64,000 bases of DNA from Achromobacter xylosoxidans (GTDB lineage Bacteria > Pseudomonadota > Gammaproteobacteria > Burkholderiales > Burkholderiaceae_B). Shown in pieces: positions 1 through 11,906 of the stretch; the first letter of the stretch is position 1, and each line of letters opens with the position of its first letter. Made by a program: the position numbers and the translations under genes. The notes beneath the pieces are model-generated. The model was not told where the DNA came from and did not search any database. It saw nothing but the letters and a program-made list of their open reading frames with translations. The DNA is taken from contig NZ_MTLG01000125.1 of the NCBI RefSeq assembly GCF_002192695.1, positions 248,001 through 312,000 on the forward strand, read 5' to 3'.

Positions 1-291
1 TTCGTCGAGTTCCGCGCGGAACTGCTGGACGGGCTCCTGCAGCGAAGCCTGGGTTTCGTTCAGCGACTTCTGCACGCCCTGGGCGGCATCTTCCATTTCG
101 CTCTTGAACTTGCGCAGTTCGTCGAGCTCGATTTCGCGCTGGATATCGGATTTCACGTCGTTGACGTAACGCTGCGCGCGCCCAAGCAGGTGGCCGACGG
201 TGCGGGCAACCTTGGGCAGGCGTTCGGGGCCGATGACGATCAGGGCGATGACGCCGATCACCATCAGTTCAGTGAAGCTGACATCAAACAT
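1..291 (-). CDS. tatB: Sec-independent protein translocase subunit TatB (C-terminus beyond window)
   Basis: TatB forms the twin-arginine signal receptor with TatC in the inner membrane and passes folded proteins to TatA. The first 97 codons are in the window. They show a short N-terminal membrane helix (about residues 4-20), the Gly-Pro hinge in GPERLP, then a charged amphipathic and coiled-coil region rich in Lys, Glu and Gln, which is the TatB layout. The gene begins MFDVSFTEL at an ATG ending at 291 and runs off the left edge, where tatC would be expected. It follows tatA by 71 bp and is the last visible gene of the murA-his-tat run. Confidence 0.95.
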   Translation of the reverse strand, partial: MFDVSFTELMVIGVIALIVIGPERLPKVARTVGHLLGRAQRYVNDVKSDIQREIELDELRKFKSEMEDAAQGVQKSLNETQASLQEPVQQFRAELDE

Positions 292-362
292 TCGACGGCC
301 GCTCGGGAGTGGATGCAATAAGGGCCGGCCTGTTCAGGACGGCCCGGGAGCCGAACAGGCGC

Positions 363-593
363 TCAGGAGTTGGATTTTTCCTTGGCCTGCACGTCGATGG
401 TTTCGCCGGACACGCGCTGCTGCGCGATCGGTTCGGCCGGCTTGTCGCCGCCGTTGGCGTCCTTCATGCCTTCCTTGAAGCCCTTGACCGCGCCGCCCAG
501 GTCCGAGCCGATGTTGCGCAGCTTCTTGGTGCCGAAAATCAGCGCCACGATGACCAGGACAACCAACCAATGCCAGATGCTGAAACTACCCAT
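363..593 (-). CDS. tatA: Twin-arginine translocase pore subunit TatA
   Basis: TatA oligomerises in the inner membrane to form the passage for folded Tat substrates. The 76-residue product has one N-terminal membrane helix (about residues 7-21), the FGTKKL turn, an amphipathic helix containing [16 protein letters not shown], and a polar disordered tail, all typical of TatA/E. Length is normal. It lies 14 bp downstream of the HIT-protein gene and upstream of tatB, so co-transcription with the histidine genes is likely. No separate promoter was recognised. Confidence 0.96.
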   Translation of the reverse strand: MGSFSIWHWLVVLVIVALIFGTKKLRNIGSDLGGAVKGFKEGMKDANGGDKPAEPIAQQRVSGETIDVQAKEKSNS

Positions 594-607
594 GATGTTT
601 CTCCGAA

Positions 608-976
608 TTACGCGTTGGGGGCCACGCGCCCTTTCCAGGGTCGCGAGCCGCCGATGATGTGGAAATGCAGATGCGGGACTTCCTGGCCGCCTTCGACGCC
701 AGAATTGATCATGATGCGAAATCCGCCATCAGGGCCCGGACGGCAACCGTTTTCAGCGGCTAACCGCGGCGCTAACGTCATCATTCTACCCAACCATTCT
801 GCGTCCTCCCCCTTAATATCCTGCATGGATGTGACATGACGTCGAGGGATCAGCAATAAATGTACCGGTGCGGCCGGATTAATGTCGTGGAACGCAACAA
901 AGTCCTCGTCCTCGTGGACTTTCTTGGACGGGATCTCGCCAGCGGCGATCTTGCAGAAGATACAGTTGTGGCTCAT
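608..976 (-). CDS. Histidine triad (HIT/HinT) nucleotide-binding protein
   Basis: HinT-type proteins hydrolyse purine nucleoside phosphoramidates and acyl-adenylates in the cytoplasm. The 122-residue protein starts with the family motif [13 protein letters not shown] and ends with the catalytic triad HLHFHII (H-x-H-x-H). The spacing and length match HinT. It lies 17 bp downstream of hisE and just before tatA, and Bordetella relatives keep a HIT gene at this place. The physiological substrate cannot be told from sequence. Confidence 0.93.
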   Translation of the reverse strand: MSHNCIFCKIAAGEIPSKKVHEDEDFVAFHDINPAAPVHLLLIPRRHVTSMQDIKGEDAEWLGRMMTLAPRLAAENGCRPGPDGGFRIMINSGVEGGQEVPHLHFHIIGGSRPWKGRVAPNA

Positions 977-993
977 TTTTCCGGGTTCCGGGT

Positions 994-1344
994 TCAGTCT
1001 TGCGGGCGGCTCGCCTTTTCCGCCAGGCCGGACAGGCCCTCGCGGCGGGCCAGTTCAGCCAGTACGTCTTCGGGCCGCAGCTTGAAATGCGTCAGGGCCA
1101 CCAGGCAATGGAACCACAGATCGGCGGTTTCGCTGACGATGCGGTCGGGCACGCCGTCCTTGGCGGCCATGACCAGTTCGGTGGCTTCCTCGCCGATCTT
1201 CTTGAGAAAGGCGTCCGGGCCCTTGGCCAGCAGCTTGGCGGAATAGGAGGCTTGGGGATCGCCGCCGTTTTCGGGGCGGCGGGTTTCCAGGGTATCGGCG
1301 ATGCGCGCCAGGATGTCGGCGGCGCTTGCGGCTTGAGCGGTCAT
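994..1344 (-). CDS. hisE: Phosphoribosyl-ATP pyrophosphatase
   Basis: HisE hydrolyses phosphoribosyl-ATP to phosphoribosyl-AMP, the second step of histidine biosynthesis. The 116-residue protein is all-alpha MazG-like, with the metal-binding run [16 protein letters not shown] and, further on, [13 protein letters not shown]. HisE and HisI are separate genes here, as in many betaproteobacteria, whereas enterobacteria have one fused protein. Its ATG overlaps the hisI stop by four bases (ATGA), indicating translational coupling. Confidence 0.96.
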   Translation of the reverse strand: MTAQAASAADILARIADTLETRRPENGGDPQASYSAKLLAKGPDAFLKKIGEEATELVMAAKDGVPDRIVSETADLWFHCLVALTHFKLRPEDVLAELARREGLSGLAEKASRPQD

Positions 1345-1754
1345 TTGTAGATCAGTTCGGGGTCTTTCAGCACGGGGTCCACCGTGGTCCAGGAAGCCTG
1401 GTCGGTCTGGCCTTCCAGGCGGCGGTAGAAGCAGCTGGCGCGCCCGGTATGGCAGGCGATGCCGCCTTGCTGGTGGATCTTGAGCAGGATCACGTCGCCG
1501 TCGCAGTCCAGGCGCAGTTCATGGACTTCCTGGGCATGGCCGGACTCTTCGCCCTTGCGCCACAGGCGTTGGCGGGAACGCGACCAGTAGACGGCGCGCC
1601 CGGTGGCGGCCGTTTCGGCGAGCGATTCGCGGTTCATCCAGGCCACCATCAGGATCTGGCCGTTTTCGGCGTCCTGCGCGATGGCGGGTATCAGGCCGTT
1701 TTCGTCGAAGACGACGTCGGCCATCCAGGCGGGTTCGTTGCTCATCTCATTCAT
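1341..1754 (-). CDS. hisI: Phosphoribosyl-AMP cyclohydrolase
   Basis: HisI opens the adenine ring of phosphoribosyl-AMP in the third step of histidine synthesis and is a zinc enzyme. The 137-residue product contains the signature [23 protein letters not shown], given here only in part as WMNRESL and VYWSRSR. It also has the metal-binding elements [27 protein letters not shown] and the two cysteines of that segment. The start ATG at 1754 is preceded by GAGGAC at good spacing; a second in-frame ATG lies three codons in. hisF ends about 126 bp upstream, the largest gap inside the his operon. Confidence 0.96.
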   Translation of the reverse strand: MNEMSNEPAWMADVVFDENGLIPAIAQDAENGQILMVAWMNRESLAETAATGRAVYWSRSRQRLWRKGEESGHAQEVHELRLDCDGDVILLKIHQQGGIACHTGRASCFYRRLEGQTDQASWTTVDPVLKDPELIYK

Positions 1755-1880
1755 CCGTTGTCCTCGCGCGGCGCCTTGCAGGCCGCCACTGGCGCGTGGG
1801 GACTCATCATCTTACGGCAATACCTTGTTGCACGCCTGACCGGGGTTCCCCGAAGCGCCGCAGGCGCCCGGGGGCAGGGA

Positions 1881-2699
1881 CTACATCCGGACTGGGATGC
1901 CCTGATCGGCCATGAAGCGCTTGCACTCGCCCACGGTGTGTTGGCCGAAGTGGAAGATGCTGGCGGCCAGGACCGCGCTGGCGCGGCCGGTGGTGACGCC
2001 ATCGGCCAGATGCTGCAGGTTGCCCACGCCGCCGGAGGCGATGACGGGCACCGGCACGGCGTCCGAGACGGCGCGCGTGAGTTCCAGGTCGAAACCGGAC
2101 TTGGTGCCGTCACGGTCCATGCTGGTCAGCAGGATTTCGCCGGCGCCGTAGGCGGCCATGCGGCGCGCCCAGGCCACGGCGTCCAGCCCGGTGGCCTTGC
2201 GGCCGCCGTGCGTGAAGACCTCCCAGCGGGCGGGTTCGCCGGCGGCCGACACGCGGCGCGCGTCGATCGCCACCACCACGCATTGCGAGCCGTGGTAGTC
2301 CGAGGCGGCTCGGACCAGTTCCGGATTGGCCACGGCGGCGCTGTTGATGCTGATCTTGTCGGCGCCGGCATTCAGCAGGCGCTGGATGTCGGACACCTGG
2401 CGCACGCCGCCGCCCACCGTCAGCGGAATGAAGACCTGCGAGGCCACCTGCTCGATGATGGGCAGGATCAGGTCGCGGCCGTCGCTGGTGGCGGTGATGT
2501 CGAGGAAGGTGAGTTCGTCGGCGCCCTGCTCGTTGTAGCGGCGGGCGATTTCCACGGGGTCGCCCGCGTCGAGCAGGTTGACGAAGTTCACGCCCTTGAC
2601 GACGCGGCCCGCGGTGACGTCCAGGCAGGGGATGATGCGGCGGGTCAGCGCGCTCTGTGCGGGCGCGCCGGCCGCTGGGGTGCTGCTGAAGGTGGTCAT
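1881..2699 (-). CDS. hisF: Imidazole glycerol phosphate synthase, cyclase subunit
   Basis: HisF is the (beta/alpha)8 cyclase half of imidazole glycerol phosphate synthase. It uses ammonia made by HisH to convert PRFAR to IGP and AICAR. The conserved start of the barrel is [19 protein letters not shown] with the catalytic Asp in CLDV; the second catalytic Asp lies in [14 protein letters not shown]. The ATG chosen overlaps the hisA stop by four bases. A much longer open frame continues upstream through hisA but encodes no HisF sequence there. The product is 272 residues, about 15 longer than E. coli HisF because of an N-terminal extension. Confidence 0.96.
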   Translation of the reverse strand: MTTFSSTPAAGAPAQSALTRRIIPCLDVTAGRVVKGVNFVNLLDAGDPVEIARRYNEQGADELTFLDITATSDGRDLILPIIEQVASQVFIPLTVGGGVRQVSDIQRLLNAGADKISINSAAVANPELVRAASDYHGSQCVVVAIDARRVSAAGEPARWEVFTHGGRKATGLDAVAWARRMAAYGAGEILLTSMDRDGTKSGFDLELTRAVSDAVPVPVIASGGVGNLQHLADGVTTGRASAVLAASIFHFGQHTVGECKRFMADQGIPVRM

Positions 2700-3436
2700 T
2701 TTGCCAGTTCGTCGGCGCGTGCCTGCGCCGCTTGGAAGTCGAGCGTGCCTTCGTAGATGCTGCGGCCCAGGATGGCGCCTTCGACGCCTTCTTCCTCGAC
2801 GGCGCAGAGGGCTTCGATGTCCTGGATGCCGGCGATGCCGCCCGACGCGTAGACCGGGATGCGCACGTGCTGGGCCAGGCGGACCGTGGCTTCGACGTTG
2901 ACGCCGGACAGCATGCCGTCGCGGCCGATGTCGGTGTAGATGATGGCTTCGCAGCCGTAGTCCTCGAACTTCTTGGCCAGGTCGAGCACGTCGTGGCGGG
3001 TCAGCTTGCTCCAGCCGTCGGTGGCGATCTTGCCGTCGCGGGCGTCCAGGCCGACGATGATCTGGCCGGGGAAGGCGCCGCAGGCGTCCTGCAGGAAGCC
3101 GGGGTTCTTGACCGCCGCGGTGCCGATGATCACGTAGGAGATGCCGGCGTCGAGGTAGCGTTCGATGGTGTCGAGGTCGCGGATGCCGCCGCCGATCTGC
3201 ACGGGGATGTCGTCGCCGACAGCGTCCAGGATCGCCTTGATGGGGGCTTCGTTCTTGGGTTTGCCGGCAGAGGCGCCGTTCAGGTCGACCAGATGCAGGC
3301 GGCGCGCGCCTTGGTCGAGCCAACGTGTGGCCATGGCGGCGGGGTCTTCAGAGAACACCGTTGCATCGTCCAGGTCACCCTGGCGCAGGCGCACGCAGCG
3401 CCCGTCTTTGAGATCGATGGCGGGGATCAGCAGCAT
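2696..3436 (-). CDS. hisA: ProFAR isomerase
   Basis: HisA (246 residues) is the TIM-barrel isomerase that opens the ribose ring of ProFAR to PRFAR, the substrate of HisF-HisH. It begins [17 protein letters not shown], with the catalytic Asp in AIDL, and the second half-barrel carries [13 protein letters not shown] with the second catalytic Asp. Its length is normal. Its stop overlaps the hisF start, and hisH ends 57 bp upstream, consistent with the conserved hisBHAF core. Confidence 0.97.
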   Translation of the reverse strand: MLLIPAIDLKDGRCVRLRQGDLDDATVFSEDPAAMATRWLDQGARRLHLVDLNGASAGKPKNEAPIKAILDAVGDDIPVQIGGGIRDLDTIERYLDAGISYVIIGTAAVKNPGFLQDACGAFPGQIIVGLDARDGKIATDGWSKLTRHDVLDLAKKFEDYGCEAIIYTDIGRDGMLSGVNVEATVRLAQHVRIPVYASGGIAGIQDIEALCAVEEEGVEGAILGRSIYEGTLDFQAAQARADELAK

Positions 3437-3493
3437 GGTGGGCAGCGAAAAAATATATGGGTTGAAAGGGCTGGCGGGCGTGGGCCTCGGGGC

Positions 3494-4192
3494 CTACGGC
3501 TGCCAGTCTACAAAATTGCGATACAGGCGCAAACCGTGCTCGGCGCTCTTTTCGGGGTGAAACTGCACCGCGAAAATGTTAGCCGCCGCCACCGCGCAGG
3601 TAAAGGCGAGGCCATACTCGGTTTCACCAACAGTCAGGTCCGGATCTTCCGGGTCGGCGTAGTAGCTATGGACGAAATAGAAGTGCGTTTCGTCCGGAAT
3701 GCCGGCCCAGATAGGATGAGAGCGCGTCTGGCGCACTTTGTTCCATCCCATGTGCGGGACCTTGAGGCGTTCGGGGCGGGTGTCGGCCATGCCGGCGGCG
3801 CCGGTATCGGCCAGGCAGGCTTCTTCGTCGCCGCTGACCGGTTCCGCGAAACCCGGGCCCGAGAAGCGGCGCACCACGCCGCGGAACAGGCCCAGGCAGG
3901 AAGTGCCGCCTTCCTCGCTGGAATCGAACAGCATCTGTTCGCCCACGCAGACGCCCAGCAGGGGCTTCTCGCGCGCGGCGCGCACGACGGCCTCGCGCAG
4001 GCCGGATTCGTTCAGGGTGCGCATGCAGTCCGCCATGGCGCCCTGGCCGGGAAACACGACGCGGTCGGCCGCGGCGATCTCCTGGGGCTGGCTGCAGATG
4101 CGGATGTCGGCATCGGGGGCGGCGTATTTGAGGGCGCGGGCGACGGAATGGAAATTGCCCATTCCGTAGTCGACGATGGCGATAGTGGTCAC
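3494..4192 (-). CDS. hisH: Imidazole glycerol phosphate synthase, glutaminase subunit
   Basis: HisH is the class I glutamine amidotransferase that feeds ammonia to HisF. The GTG start at 4192 is chosen because the conserved N-terminus ([16 protein letters not shown]) begins there and a purine-rich AGAAAGAA precedes it; the frame upstream has no HisH similarity. The nucleophile motif is GVCVGEQ (Cys about residue 82) and the His-Glu pair lies in VQFHPEKS. At 232 residues it is 20-30 longer than most HisH because of an insert at about residues 113-142 between the nucleophile region and KVPHMGWN. Confidence 0.95.
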   Translation of the reverse strand: MTTIAIVDYGMGNFHSVARALKYAAPDADIRICSQPQEIAAADRVVFPGQGAMADCMRTLNESGLREAVVRAAREKPLLGVCVGEQMLFDSSEEGGTSCLGLFRGVVRRFSGPGFAEPVSGDEEACLADTGAAGMADTRPERLKVPHMGWNKVRQTRSHPIWAGIPDETHFYFVHSYYADPEDPDLTVGETEYGLAFTCAVAAANIFAVQFHPEKSAEHGLRLYRNFVDWQP

Positions 4193-4226
4193 TTCTTTCT
4201 GCCTGCTGCGGGGTGGATGGCGGAGG

Positions 4227-4814
4227 TTACAGCACGCCCTTGGTGGAGGGCACGACGTCGCCCATGCGCGGATCGACTTCCATGGCCATGCGCAGGGCGC
4301 GGCCACAGGCCTTGAAGACCGTTTCCGCCTGGTGGTGGGCATTGACGCCGCGCAGGTTGTCGATGTGCAGCGTGATCAGGGCGTGGTTGACCAGGCCCTG
4401 GAAGAATTCACGGGTCAGGTCCACGTCGAAGTCGCCAATGCGGGCGCGGGTGAAGGGGATGTGGTATTCCAGGCCCGGGCGGCCGGAGAAGTCCACTACC
4501 ACGCGCGACAGCGCTTCGTCCAGCGGCACGTAGGCGTGGCCGTAGCGGCGCAGGCCGGCCTTGGTGCCGACCGCCTTGGCGATGGCCATGCCCAGCGTGA
4601 TGCCTACGTCTTCCACCGTGTGGTGCGCGTCGATGTGCAGGTCGCCTTCCGCCTTGATGTCGAGGTCGATCAGGCCGTGGCGCGCGATCTGGTCCAGCAT
4701 ATGGTCCAGGAACGGCACGCCGGTGTCGATCGTCTGCTTGCCGGTGCCGTCGATATTGACGGCCACGCGGATGCGGGTTTCGTTGGTGTTGCGGGTGATC
4801 TCAGCGGTACGCAT
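4227..4814 (-). CDS. hisB: Imidazoleglycerol-phosphate dehydratase
   Basis: This is the monofunctional HisB dehydratase, which converts IGP to imidazole acetol phosphate using manganese. The 195-residue protein shows the metal-binding repeats [11 protein letters not shown] and [11 protein letters not shown] and the substrate loop in [18 protein letters not shown]. The histidinol-phosphate phosphatase domain fused in enterobacteria is absent, so that activity must come from another gene. The ATG at 4814 (MRTAEITR) lies one base after the hisC stop codon; an in-frame ATG three codons upstream lies inside hisC. Confidence 0.97.
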   Translation of the reverse strand: MRTAEITRNTNETRIRVAVNIDGTGKQTIDTGVPFLDHMLDQIARHGLIDLDIKAEGDLHIDAHHTVEDVGITLGMAIAKAVGTKAGLRRYGHAYVPLDEALSRVVVDFSGRPGLEYHIPFTRARIGDFDVDLTREFFQGLVNHALITLHIDNLRGVNAHHQAETVFKACGRALRMAMEVDPRMGDVVPSTKGVL

Positions 4815-4815
4815 G

Positions 4816-5904
4816 TTAAGCACTCAAAATCTCTTGCAGGGCGGATAGCAAGGCGGCGTTTTCAGCCGGGGCGCCCACCGAGATGCGCAGGCAGTTGGCC
4901 AGTAGCGGATGGGCGTTGGAGAAGTTGCGAATCAATATTTTGCGCGTTTTCAGGGCAAGATGCACGGCGTTGCCGTCCAGCTTGCCGGAAAAGCGGGCAA
5001 GAACGAAGTTTCCGGCGGAAGGGAATACCCGCACCCCGGGCAACTGGGCCAGCGCGGCCGCCAGCGGCTCGCGGTCCGCGCGCAGGCGGGCGGCCTGTTC
5101 GTCCAGCACCGGCTTGTGGCGCAGCACGGCCGACAGCGTGGCCTGGGTCAGCACGTCCAGGTTGTAGGGCGGGCGGACCTTGTTCAGTTCCGCGATCCAG
5201 GCGGGGTGGCCGCCCAGATAGCCGAAGCGCAGGCCGGCCAGGCCGATCTTGGAAACCGTGCGCATGACGACCACGTTGGGTGCGTCCAGCACTTGCGGCA
5301 TCCAGGTGCGGTCGGCGAAGGGCTGGTAGGCCTCGTCCAGCACCACCAGGCCAGGGGCGGCGGCGATGATGGCCGCTACGTCCTCATCGGACCAGAGGCC
5401 GCCGGTGGGATTGTTGGGCACGGCCAGGAACACCACCTTGGGCTGGTGTTCCTGGATGGCGGCCAGCATGGCCGGCAAATCCAGGGTCAGGTCGGCCGTC
5501 AGCGGCACGCCGACGAAGCGGGCGTGGTCGAAGCGCGCGGCCATGTCGAAATAGACGAACGACGGCCAGGGCGACAGCACCGCGTCGCCCGGATTGCAGC
5601 AGGCCTGCACCACGATGTGGATGAGTTCGTCCGAACCGTTGCCGAACAGCAGGTCCGCCGCGTCGGGCACGCCGAAGGCCGTTTTCACGGCCGCTTGCAG
5701 CGCCGACAGGTCGGCCGCGGGATAGCGGTTCAGCGGCGTGTCGCGCACGGCGCGGGCGATGTCGTCGCGAACCGCCTCGGGCAGTTCGTAGGGGCACTCC
5801 ATGGCGTCGAGCTTGATGCAGCCCTCGGCGTTGGCCACCGGGTAGGCGGCCAGTTCGCGGATGTCCGTGCGGACCGTGCTGGCGATGCGGTCCGGCAGGC
5901 TCAT
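4816..5904 (-). CDS. hisC: Histidinol-phosphate aminotransferase
   Basis: HisC is a fold-type I PLP enzyme that transaminates imidazole acetol phosphate to histidinol phosphate. The 362-residue protein contains [16 protein letters not shown], the cofactor region [10 protein letters not shown] and VLDEAYQPF, and the Schiff-base lysine in [15 protein letters not shown]. Length is normal. It overlaps hisD by four bases (ATGA). Confidence 0.97.
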   Translation of the reverse strand: MSLPDRIASTVRTDIRELAAYPVANAEGCIKLDAMECPYELPEAVRDDIARAVRDTPLNRYPAADLSALQAAVKTAFGVPDAADLLFGNGSDELIHIVVQACCNPGDAVLSPWPSFVYFDMAARFDHARFVGVPLTADLTLDLPAMLAAIQEHQPKVVFLAVPNNPTGGLWSDEDVAAIIAAAPGLVVLDEAYQPFADRTWMPQVLDAPNVVVMRTVSKIGLAGLRFGYLGGHPAWIAELNKVRPPYNLDVLTQATLSAVLRHKPVLDEQAARLRADREPLAAALAQLPGVRVFPSAGNFVLARFSGKLDGNAVHLALKTRKILIRNFSNAHPLLANCLRISVGAPAENAALLSALQEILSA

Positions 5905-7205
5905 GGCTGGTCGATCCGGTATTGGGCGCTGGCGGCATGCGCCTGCAGGCCCTCGCCCAGCGCCAGTTCGGCGGCGATGCGGCCCAGCTTCTGGGCGCCC
6001 TGGTGCGAAACCTGGATCAGGCTGGAACGCTTCTGGAAGTCATAGACGCCCAGCGGCGAGGAAAAACGGGCCGTGCGCGAGGTCGGCAGCACGTGGTTGG
6101 GGCCGGCGCAGTAGTCGCCCAGCGATTCGGAGCTGAAGCGGCCCATGAAGATGGCGCCGGCGTGGCGGATCTGCGCGGTCCATTTCTCGGGGTGCTCGGT
6201 GGAGATCTCGAGGTGCTCGGGCGCGATGTCGTTGGCGATCCGGCAGGCTTCTTCGAGGTCCCGGACCAGGATCAGCGCGCCGCGGTTGGCCAGGCTGACG
6301 CGCAGGATGTCGGCGCGCGGCATGGTGGGCAGCAGGCGTTCGATCGAGGCCTGCACTTCTTCGATGAAGGCGGCGTCGGGGCACAGCAGGATGGATTGCG
6401 CGAGTTCGTCGTGCTCGGCCTGCGAGAACAGGTCCATGGCGATCCAGTCGGCCGGCGTCTTGCCGTCGCAGATGACCAGGATTTCGCTGGGGCCGGCGAT
6501 CATGTCGATGCCGACCACGCCGAACACGCGGCGCTTGGCGGCGGCGACGTAGGCGTTGCCCGGGCCGACGATCTTGTCCACGGCCGGCACGGTGGCGGTG
6601 CCGTAGGCCAGCGCGCCCACGGCCTGCGCGCCGCCGATGGCGAAGACGCGGTCGACGCCGGCAATCGCCGCGGCGGCCAACACGATGGGGTTGCGCACGC
6701 CGTCGGGCGTGGGCGTGACCATGACCAGTTCCTGCACGCCCGCGACCTTGGCCGGGATGGCGTTCATCAGCACCGAGGACGGATAGGCGGCCTTGCCGCC
6801 CGGCACGTACAGGCCCACGCGGTCCAGTGGGGTCACCTGCTGGCCCAGCATGGTGCCGTCGGCGTCCGTATAGGTCCAGGTCTCGGCGCGCTGGCGTTCG
6901 TGGTAGCTGCGCACGCGGTCGGCGGCGGCTTCCAGCGCATTGCGCTGGGCGGCGGGCAGCGCGGCCAGGGCCGCCTGCCAGTCCGCCTTGGGGATCTCCA
7001 GCGTCTGTGCCGATGCGCCGGGCATGCGGTCAAAGCGCTGCGTGTATTCCACCAGCGCGGCGTCGCCGCGGGCGCGCACGTCGGCCAGGATGCCGGCCGC
7101 GGCGCGGTCGATGGATTCGTCCTCGGCGGCCTCGAAGGCCAGCAGCGTGGACAGGGCGGATTTGAATCCGGGATCGCGGGAGTCGAGACGATTGATCAGG
7201 GCCAT
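5901..7205 (-). CDS. hisD: Histidinol dehydrogenase
   Basis: HisD oxidises L-histidinol to histidine with NAD+ in the last two steps of the pathway and binds zinc. The ATG at 7205 gives 434 residues, equal to the E. coli length; a TTG five codons upstream is open but adds nothing conserved. Visible motifs include the NAD-binding stretch [15 protein letters not shown], the zinc and catalytic region [11 protein letters not shown], and [14 protein letters not shown] near the C-terminus. hisG ends 53 bp upstream. Confidence 0.97.
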   Translation of the reverse strand: MALINRLDSRDPGFKSALSTLLAFEAAEDESIDRAAAGILADVRARGDAALVEYTQRFDRMPGASAQTLEIPKADWQAALAALPAAQRNALEAAADRVRSYHERQRAETWTYTDADGTMLGQQVTPLDRVGLYVPGGKAAYPSSVLMNAIPAKVAGVQELVMVTPTPDGVRNPIVLAAAAIAGVDRVFAIGGAQAVGALAYGTATVPAVDKIVGPGNAYVAAAKRRVFGVVGIDMIAGPSEILVICDGKTPADWIAMDLFSQAEHDELAQSILLCPDAAFIEEVQASIERLLPTMPRADILRVSLANRGALILVRDLEEACRIANDIAPEHLEISTEHPEKWTAQIRHAGAIFMGRFSSESLGDYCAGPNHVLPTSRTARFSSPLGVYDFQKRSSLIQVSHQGAQKLGRIAAELALGEGLQAHAASAQYRIDQP

Positions 7206-7258
7206 GGCGTCATGCAGCAAGCAGGTAACGGCCGCCGCGGCGTCGCGGCGGGCGAGGG

Positions 7259-9443
<2,185 letters not shown>

Positions 9444-9448
9444 GGACG

Positions 9449-10261
9449 TCAGTTCCTGAGTTTGTAGCCGCTGGCCAGTAGCCGCAGCGCATAGAGCGAT
9501 AGCGCGAGGAACACCCCCGTCACCACCGCCAGGCTGCGCCAGGGGGAGACGTCCGACACCGAGAAGAATCCGTAGCGGAAGCCGTCGATGGTGTAGAAGA
9601 TGGGGTTCCAGTGGGACACGCCCTGCCAGAAGGCGGGGAGCGTGTGGATGGAATAGAACACGCCGGACAAGAAAGTCGCCGGCATGATGAGGAAGTTCTG
9701 GAAGGCCGCGAGCTGGTCGAATTTTTCGGACCAGAGGCCCGCGATCAGGCCCAGCACGCCCATGATGCCGCAGGCCAGCACGGCAAAGATGGCCAGCCAC
9801 AGCGGGTGCGCCGGGATCAGCGACACGAAGAACAGCGCCACCACCCACACGCACAGCCCGACCGCCAGGCCGCGCACGATCGCCGCCAGCACGTAGGCGG
9901 CGAAGATGTCGCGGTGCGACAGCGGCGGCAGCAGCATGAAGACCAGGTTGCCCGTGATGCGGCTCTGGATGAGCGAGGACGAGGGATTGGCGAAGGCGTT
10001 CTGCAGCATGCTCATCATCATGAGCCCGGGAATCAGGAACGCCGTGTAGGGCACGCTGCCGTACACCATGACGCGCCCTTCGAGCACGTGGGCGAAGACC
10101 AGCAGGTACAGCAGCGCGGTGATGACCGGGGCGGCGATGGTCTGGAAGCTGACCTTCCAGAAGCGCAGCAATTCCTTGCGCAGCAAGGTCGGGAAGCCGG
10201 AGCCCGCGTCCAGGCGGGGCTGCACCAGCGGTTGGCTGGCGGTCGCGGCGGGCTGGGTCAT
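9449..10261 (-). CDS. ABC-2 type exporter permease, YadH-like
   Basis: This 270-residue inner-membrane protein has about six membrane segments after an N-terminal cytoplasmic stretch (FPTLLRKELLRFWK) and the ABC-2 family pattern with GIMGVLGLIAGLWSEKFDQL and a conserved region around FLSGVFYSIHTLP. It overlaps the ATPase gene by four bases (ATGA), so the two make one exporter of the YadG/YadH class. The substrate is unknown; the location between mla and murA hints at an envelope role but does not prove it. Confidence 0.92.
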   Translation of the reverse strand: MTQPAATASQPLVQPRLDAGSGFPTLLRKELLRFWKVSFQTIAAPVITALLYLLVFAHVLEGRVMVYGSVPYTAFLIPGLMMMSMLQNAFANPSSSLIQSRITGNLVFMLLPPLSHRDIFAAYVLAAIVRGLAVGLCVWVVALFFVSLIPAHPLWLAIFAVLACGIMGVLGLIAGLWSEKFDQLAAFQNFLIMPATFLSGVFYSIHTLPAFWQGVSHWNPIFYTIDGFRYGFFSVSDVSPWRSLAVVTGVFLALSLYALRLLASGYKLRN

Positions 10262-11070
10262 GACGAGATCTCTTCGGGTTGCAGGGCGGGCGCGGGTTGC
10301 TCGTCGCCTTCGTGCATGATGCGCACGAAGGCGTCTTCCAGGTCGACCCCGCCGACGCGGGCCATCAGGGCCTGGGTGGTGTCCAGCGCCACGATGCGGC
10401 CGCGCTTGAGCATGGCGATGCGGCCGCACAGGGCTTCCGCTTCTTCCAGGTAGTGGGTGGTCAGCATGATGGTGTGGCCGGCCTTGTTCAGGCGCGAAAT
10501 GAATTCCCACAGCGTGCGCCGCAGGTCCACGTCCACGCCGGCGGTGGGTTCGTCCAGCACGATCACGGGCGGGCGATGCACCAGCGCCTGGGCCACCAGC
10601 ACGCGGCGCTTCATGCCGCCGGACAGCGCCCGCATATTGGAGTTGGCCTTGTCGGCCAGCCCCAGGTTGAACAGGATTTCGTCGATCCAGTCGTCGTTCT
10701 TGCGCAGGCCGAAATAGCCGGACTGGATGCGCAGGGTCTCGCGCACCGTGAAGAACGGGTCATAGACCAGTTCTTGCGGCACCACGCCCAAAGCCCGCCG
10801 CGCCGACTTGTAGTCGGCCACGACGTCGTATCCACAGACCGTGGCGCGGCCCGAACTGGCGTGCGCCAGGCCAGCCAGGATCGAGATCAGCGTGGTCTTG
10901 CCGGCGCCATTGGGGCCGAGCAGGCCGAAGAACTCGCCGTGCTCGATGTTCAGGCTGACATTGTCCAGCGCCTGGAAGCCGGCGGCGGGCGTGCGCCCGA
11001 GCAGCTTCTGCCAGCCGCGCTGGCGCGGGGAGTAGACCTTGGAGACGTTTTCTAGACTGACGGCGGACAT
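10258..11070 (-). CDS. ABC transporter ATP-binding protein, YadG-like
   Basis: This is the ATPase partner of the neighbouring ABC-2 permease. Its 270 residues show Walker A GPNGAGKTT, the signature LSGGMKRRV, Walker B VIVLDEP and the switch histidine in LTTHYLEEAEAL, so it should be catalytically competent. The ATG at 11070 (MSAVSLENVSKVY) begins at the first beta strand of the fold; a longer reading upstream crosses the likely promoter. A TATAAT-like hexamer lies 37-42 bp upstream. This gene probably heads the transcript running into murA and his. Confidence 0.94.
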   Translation of the reverse strand: MSAVSLENVSKVYSPRQRGWQKLLGRTPAAGFQALDNVSLNIEHGEFFGLLGPNGAGKTTLISILAGLAHASSGRATVCGYDVVADYKSARRALGVVPQELVYDPFFTVRETLRIQSGYFGLRKNDDWIDEILFNLGLADKANSNMRALSGGMKRRVLVAQALVHRPPVIVLDEPTAGVDVDLRRTLWEFISRLNKAGHTIMLTTHYLEEAEALCGRIAMLKRGRIVALDTTQALMARVGGVDLEDAFVRIMHEGDEQPAPALQPEEISS

Positions 11071-11106
11071 GACGGCGGGGGATGGCCCGAAAAGAGCGAA
11101 TTGATC

Positions 11107-11112
11107 ATTATA
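11107..11112 (-). promoter_or_regulatory. Likely -10 element upstream of the ABC-murA-his run
   Basis: On the minus strand this is a perfect TATAAT inside TTATATAATG, 37 bp upstream of the ABC ATPase ATG and just past the mla terminator. The -35 position reads CCGGAA and is poor, so an activator or an extended -10 may be involved. The position between the terminator of one operon and the first gene of the next supports a real promoter. Confidence 0.5.
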
Positions 11113-11180
11113 TAAGCGCGTCGCTGCTGTTCCGGCCGGTAGCCCTGGCATTCCCCCGGGTATCCGGTTGGTCTGTCCCT

Positions 11181-11219
11181 AAAAATCGGCCCGGCGGGCC
11201 ACTAGGGCGCGCCGGGCCG
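11181..11219 (-). terminator. Intrinsic terminator of the mla operon
   Basis: Perfect 10-bp arms CGGCCCGGCG and CGCCGGGCCG enclose 13 bases. On the minus strand the hairpin is followed by GATTTTT. It begins 19 bp after the mlaC stop. The T-run is followed by a TGTCCCT motif (11174-11180) that recurs elsewhere in the window. Confidence 0.88.
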
Positions 11220-11237
11220 CGACAGCCGCAAGGCCGA

Positions 11238-11867
11238 TCATTGGTTGCGCTGGTTCAACGCCTTGATCAGGCCGTCGATGCCGTCGCGGTTGATCTGCTG
11301 CGCGAACTGGTTGCGGTAGTTCTCGATGAGCCAGATGCCTTCGACGTTCATGTCGTAGATCTTCCAGCCCTGGGCGGTCTTTTCCAGGCGGTAGTCGACG
11401 CCCACCGGCTGGTCGTTGCCCTGGGAGATCAGGGTACGCACGACCACGTCGTCGGCCTTGGGATCGCCGCGGAACGGCAGCGCGCGGACCGTGGTGCTGG
11501 ACGTGACGCGGGTCAGCGCGCCGCTGTAGGTGCGCACCAGGGTGCCGCGGAAGGCGTCGGCCAGCTCCTTTTTCTGCACATCGCTGGCCTGGCGCCAGTA
11601 GCGGCCGGCGGCCAGCCGCGTGGTTTTCTGGAAGTTGACGTAGGGCAGGATGTGTTCGTTGACGACCTGATTGATGCGGGCGGGGTTGCCGGCCTTGACG
11701 GCGCCGTCGGCCTTCAGCACGTCCAGGGCCTCATTGGCCGCGGCGAGCACGAACTGGTCGGGAGAGCCGTTGGGGTCGGGTTTGGCCTGCGCGCCAGCGG
11801 TCAGGCCCAGGGCCAGCAGGCCCGTGAAAGCCAGACGCTGCAGCAGGGAAACAAAGGGTACTCGCAT
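11238..11867 (-). CDS. mlaC: Periplasmic phospholipid-binding protein MlaC
   Basis: MlaC shuttles phospholipids between the outer-membrane MlaA complex and the inner-membrane MlaFEDB transporter. The 209-residue product has a signal peptide ending near LTAGAQA and the MlaC/Ttg2D fold features VNEHILPYVNFQKTTRLAAGRYW, quoted in part as ILPYVNFQKTTRLA, plus GWKIYDMNVEGIWL near the end. The ATG at 11867 has AAGGAGTTTTG in front. It is the last gene of the operon and is followed by a terminator. No mlaB (STAS) gene follows. Confidence 0.94.
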   Translation of the reverse strand: MRVPFVSLLQRLAFTGLLALGLTAGAQAKPDPNGSPDQFVLAAANEALDVLKADGAVKAGNPARINQVVNEHILPYVNFQKTTRLAAGRYWRQASDVQKKELADAFRGTLVRTYSGALTRVTSSTTVRALPFRGDPKADDVVVRTLISQGNDQPVGVDYRLEKTAQGWKIYDMNVEGIWLIENYRNQFAQQINRDGIDGLIKALNQRNQ

Positions 11868-11906
11868 CAAAACTCCTTACTTGTACTGATGGCGCAACGC
11901 TACGGC

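Noticed and set aside
1881-3323. HisF as a 480-residue fusion starting inside hisA
   Set aside because: The extra 200 residues are an out-of-frame reading of hisA with Arg/His-rich nonsense; true HisF begins at the ATG overlapping the hisA stop.
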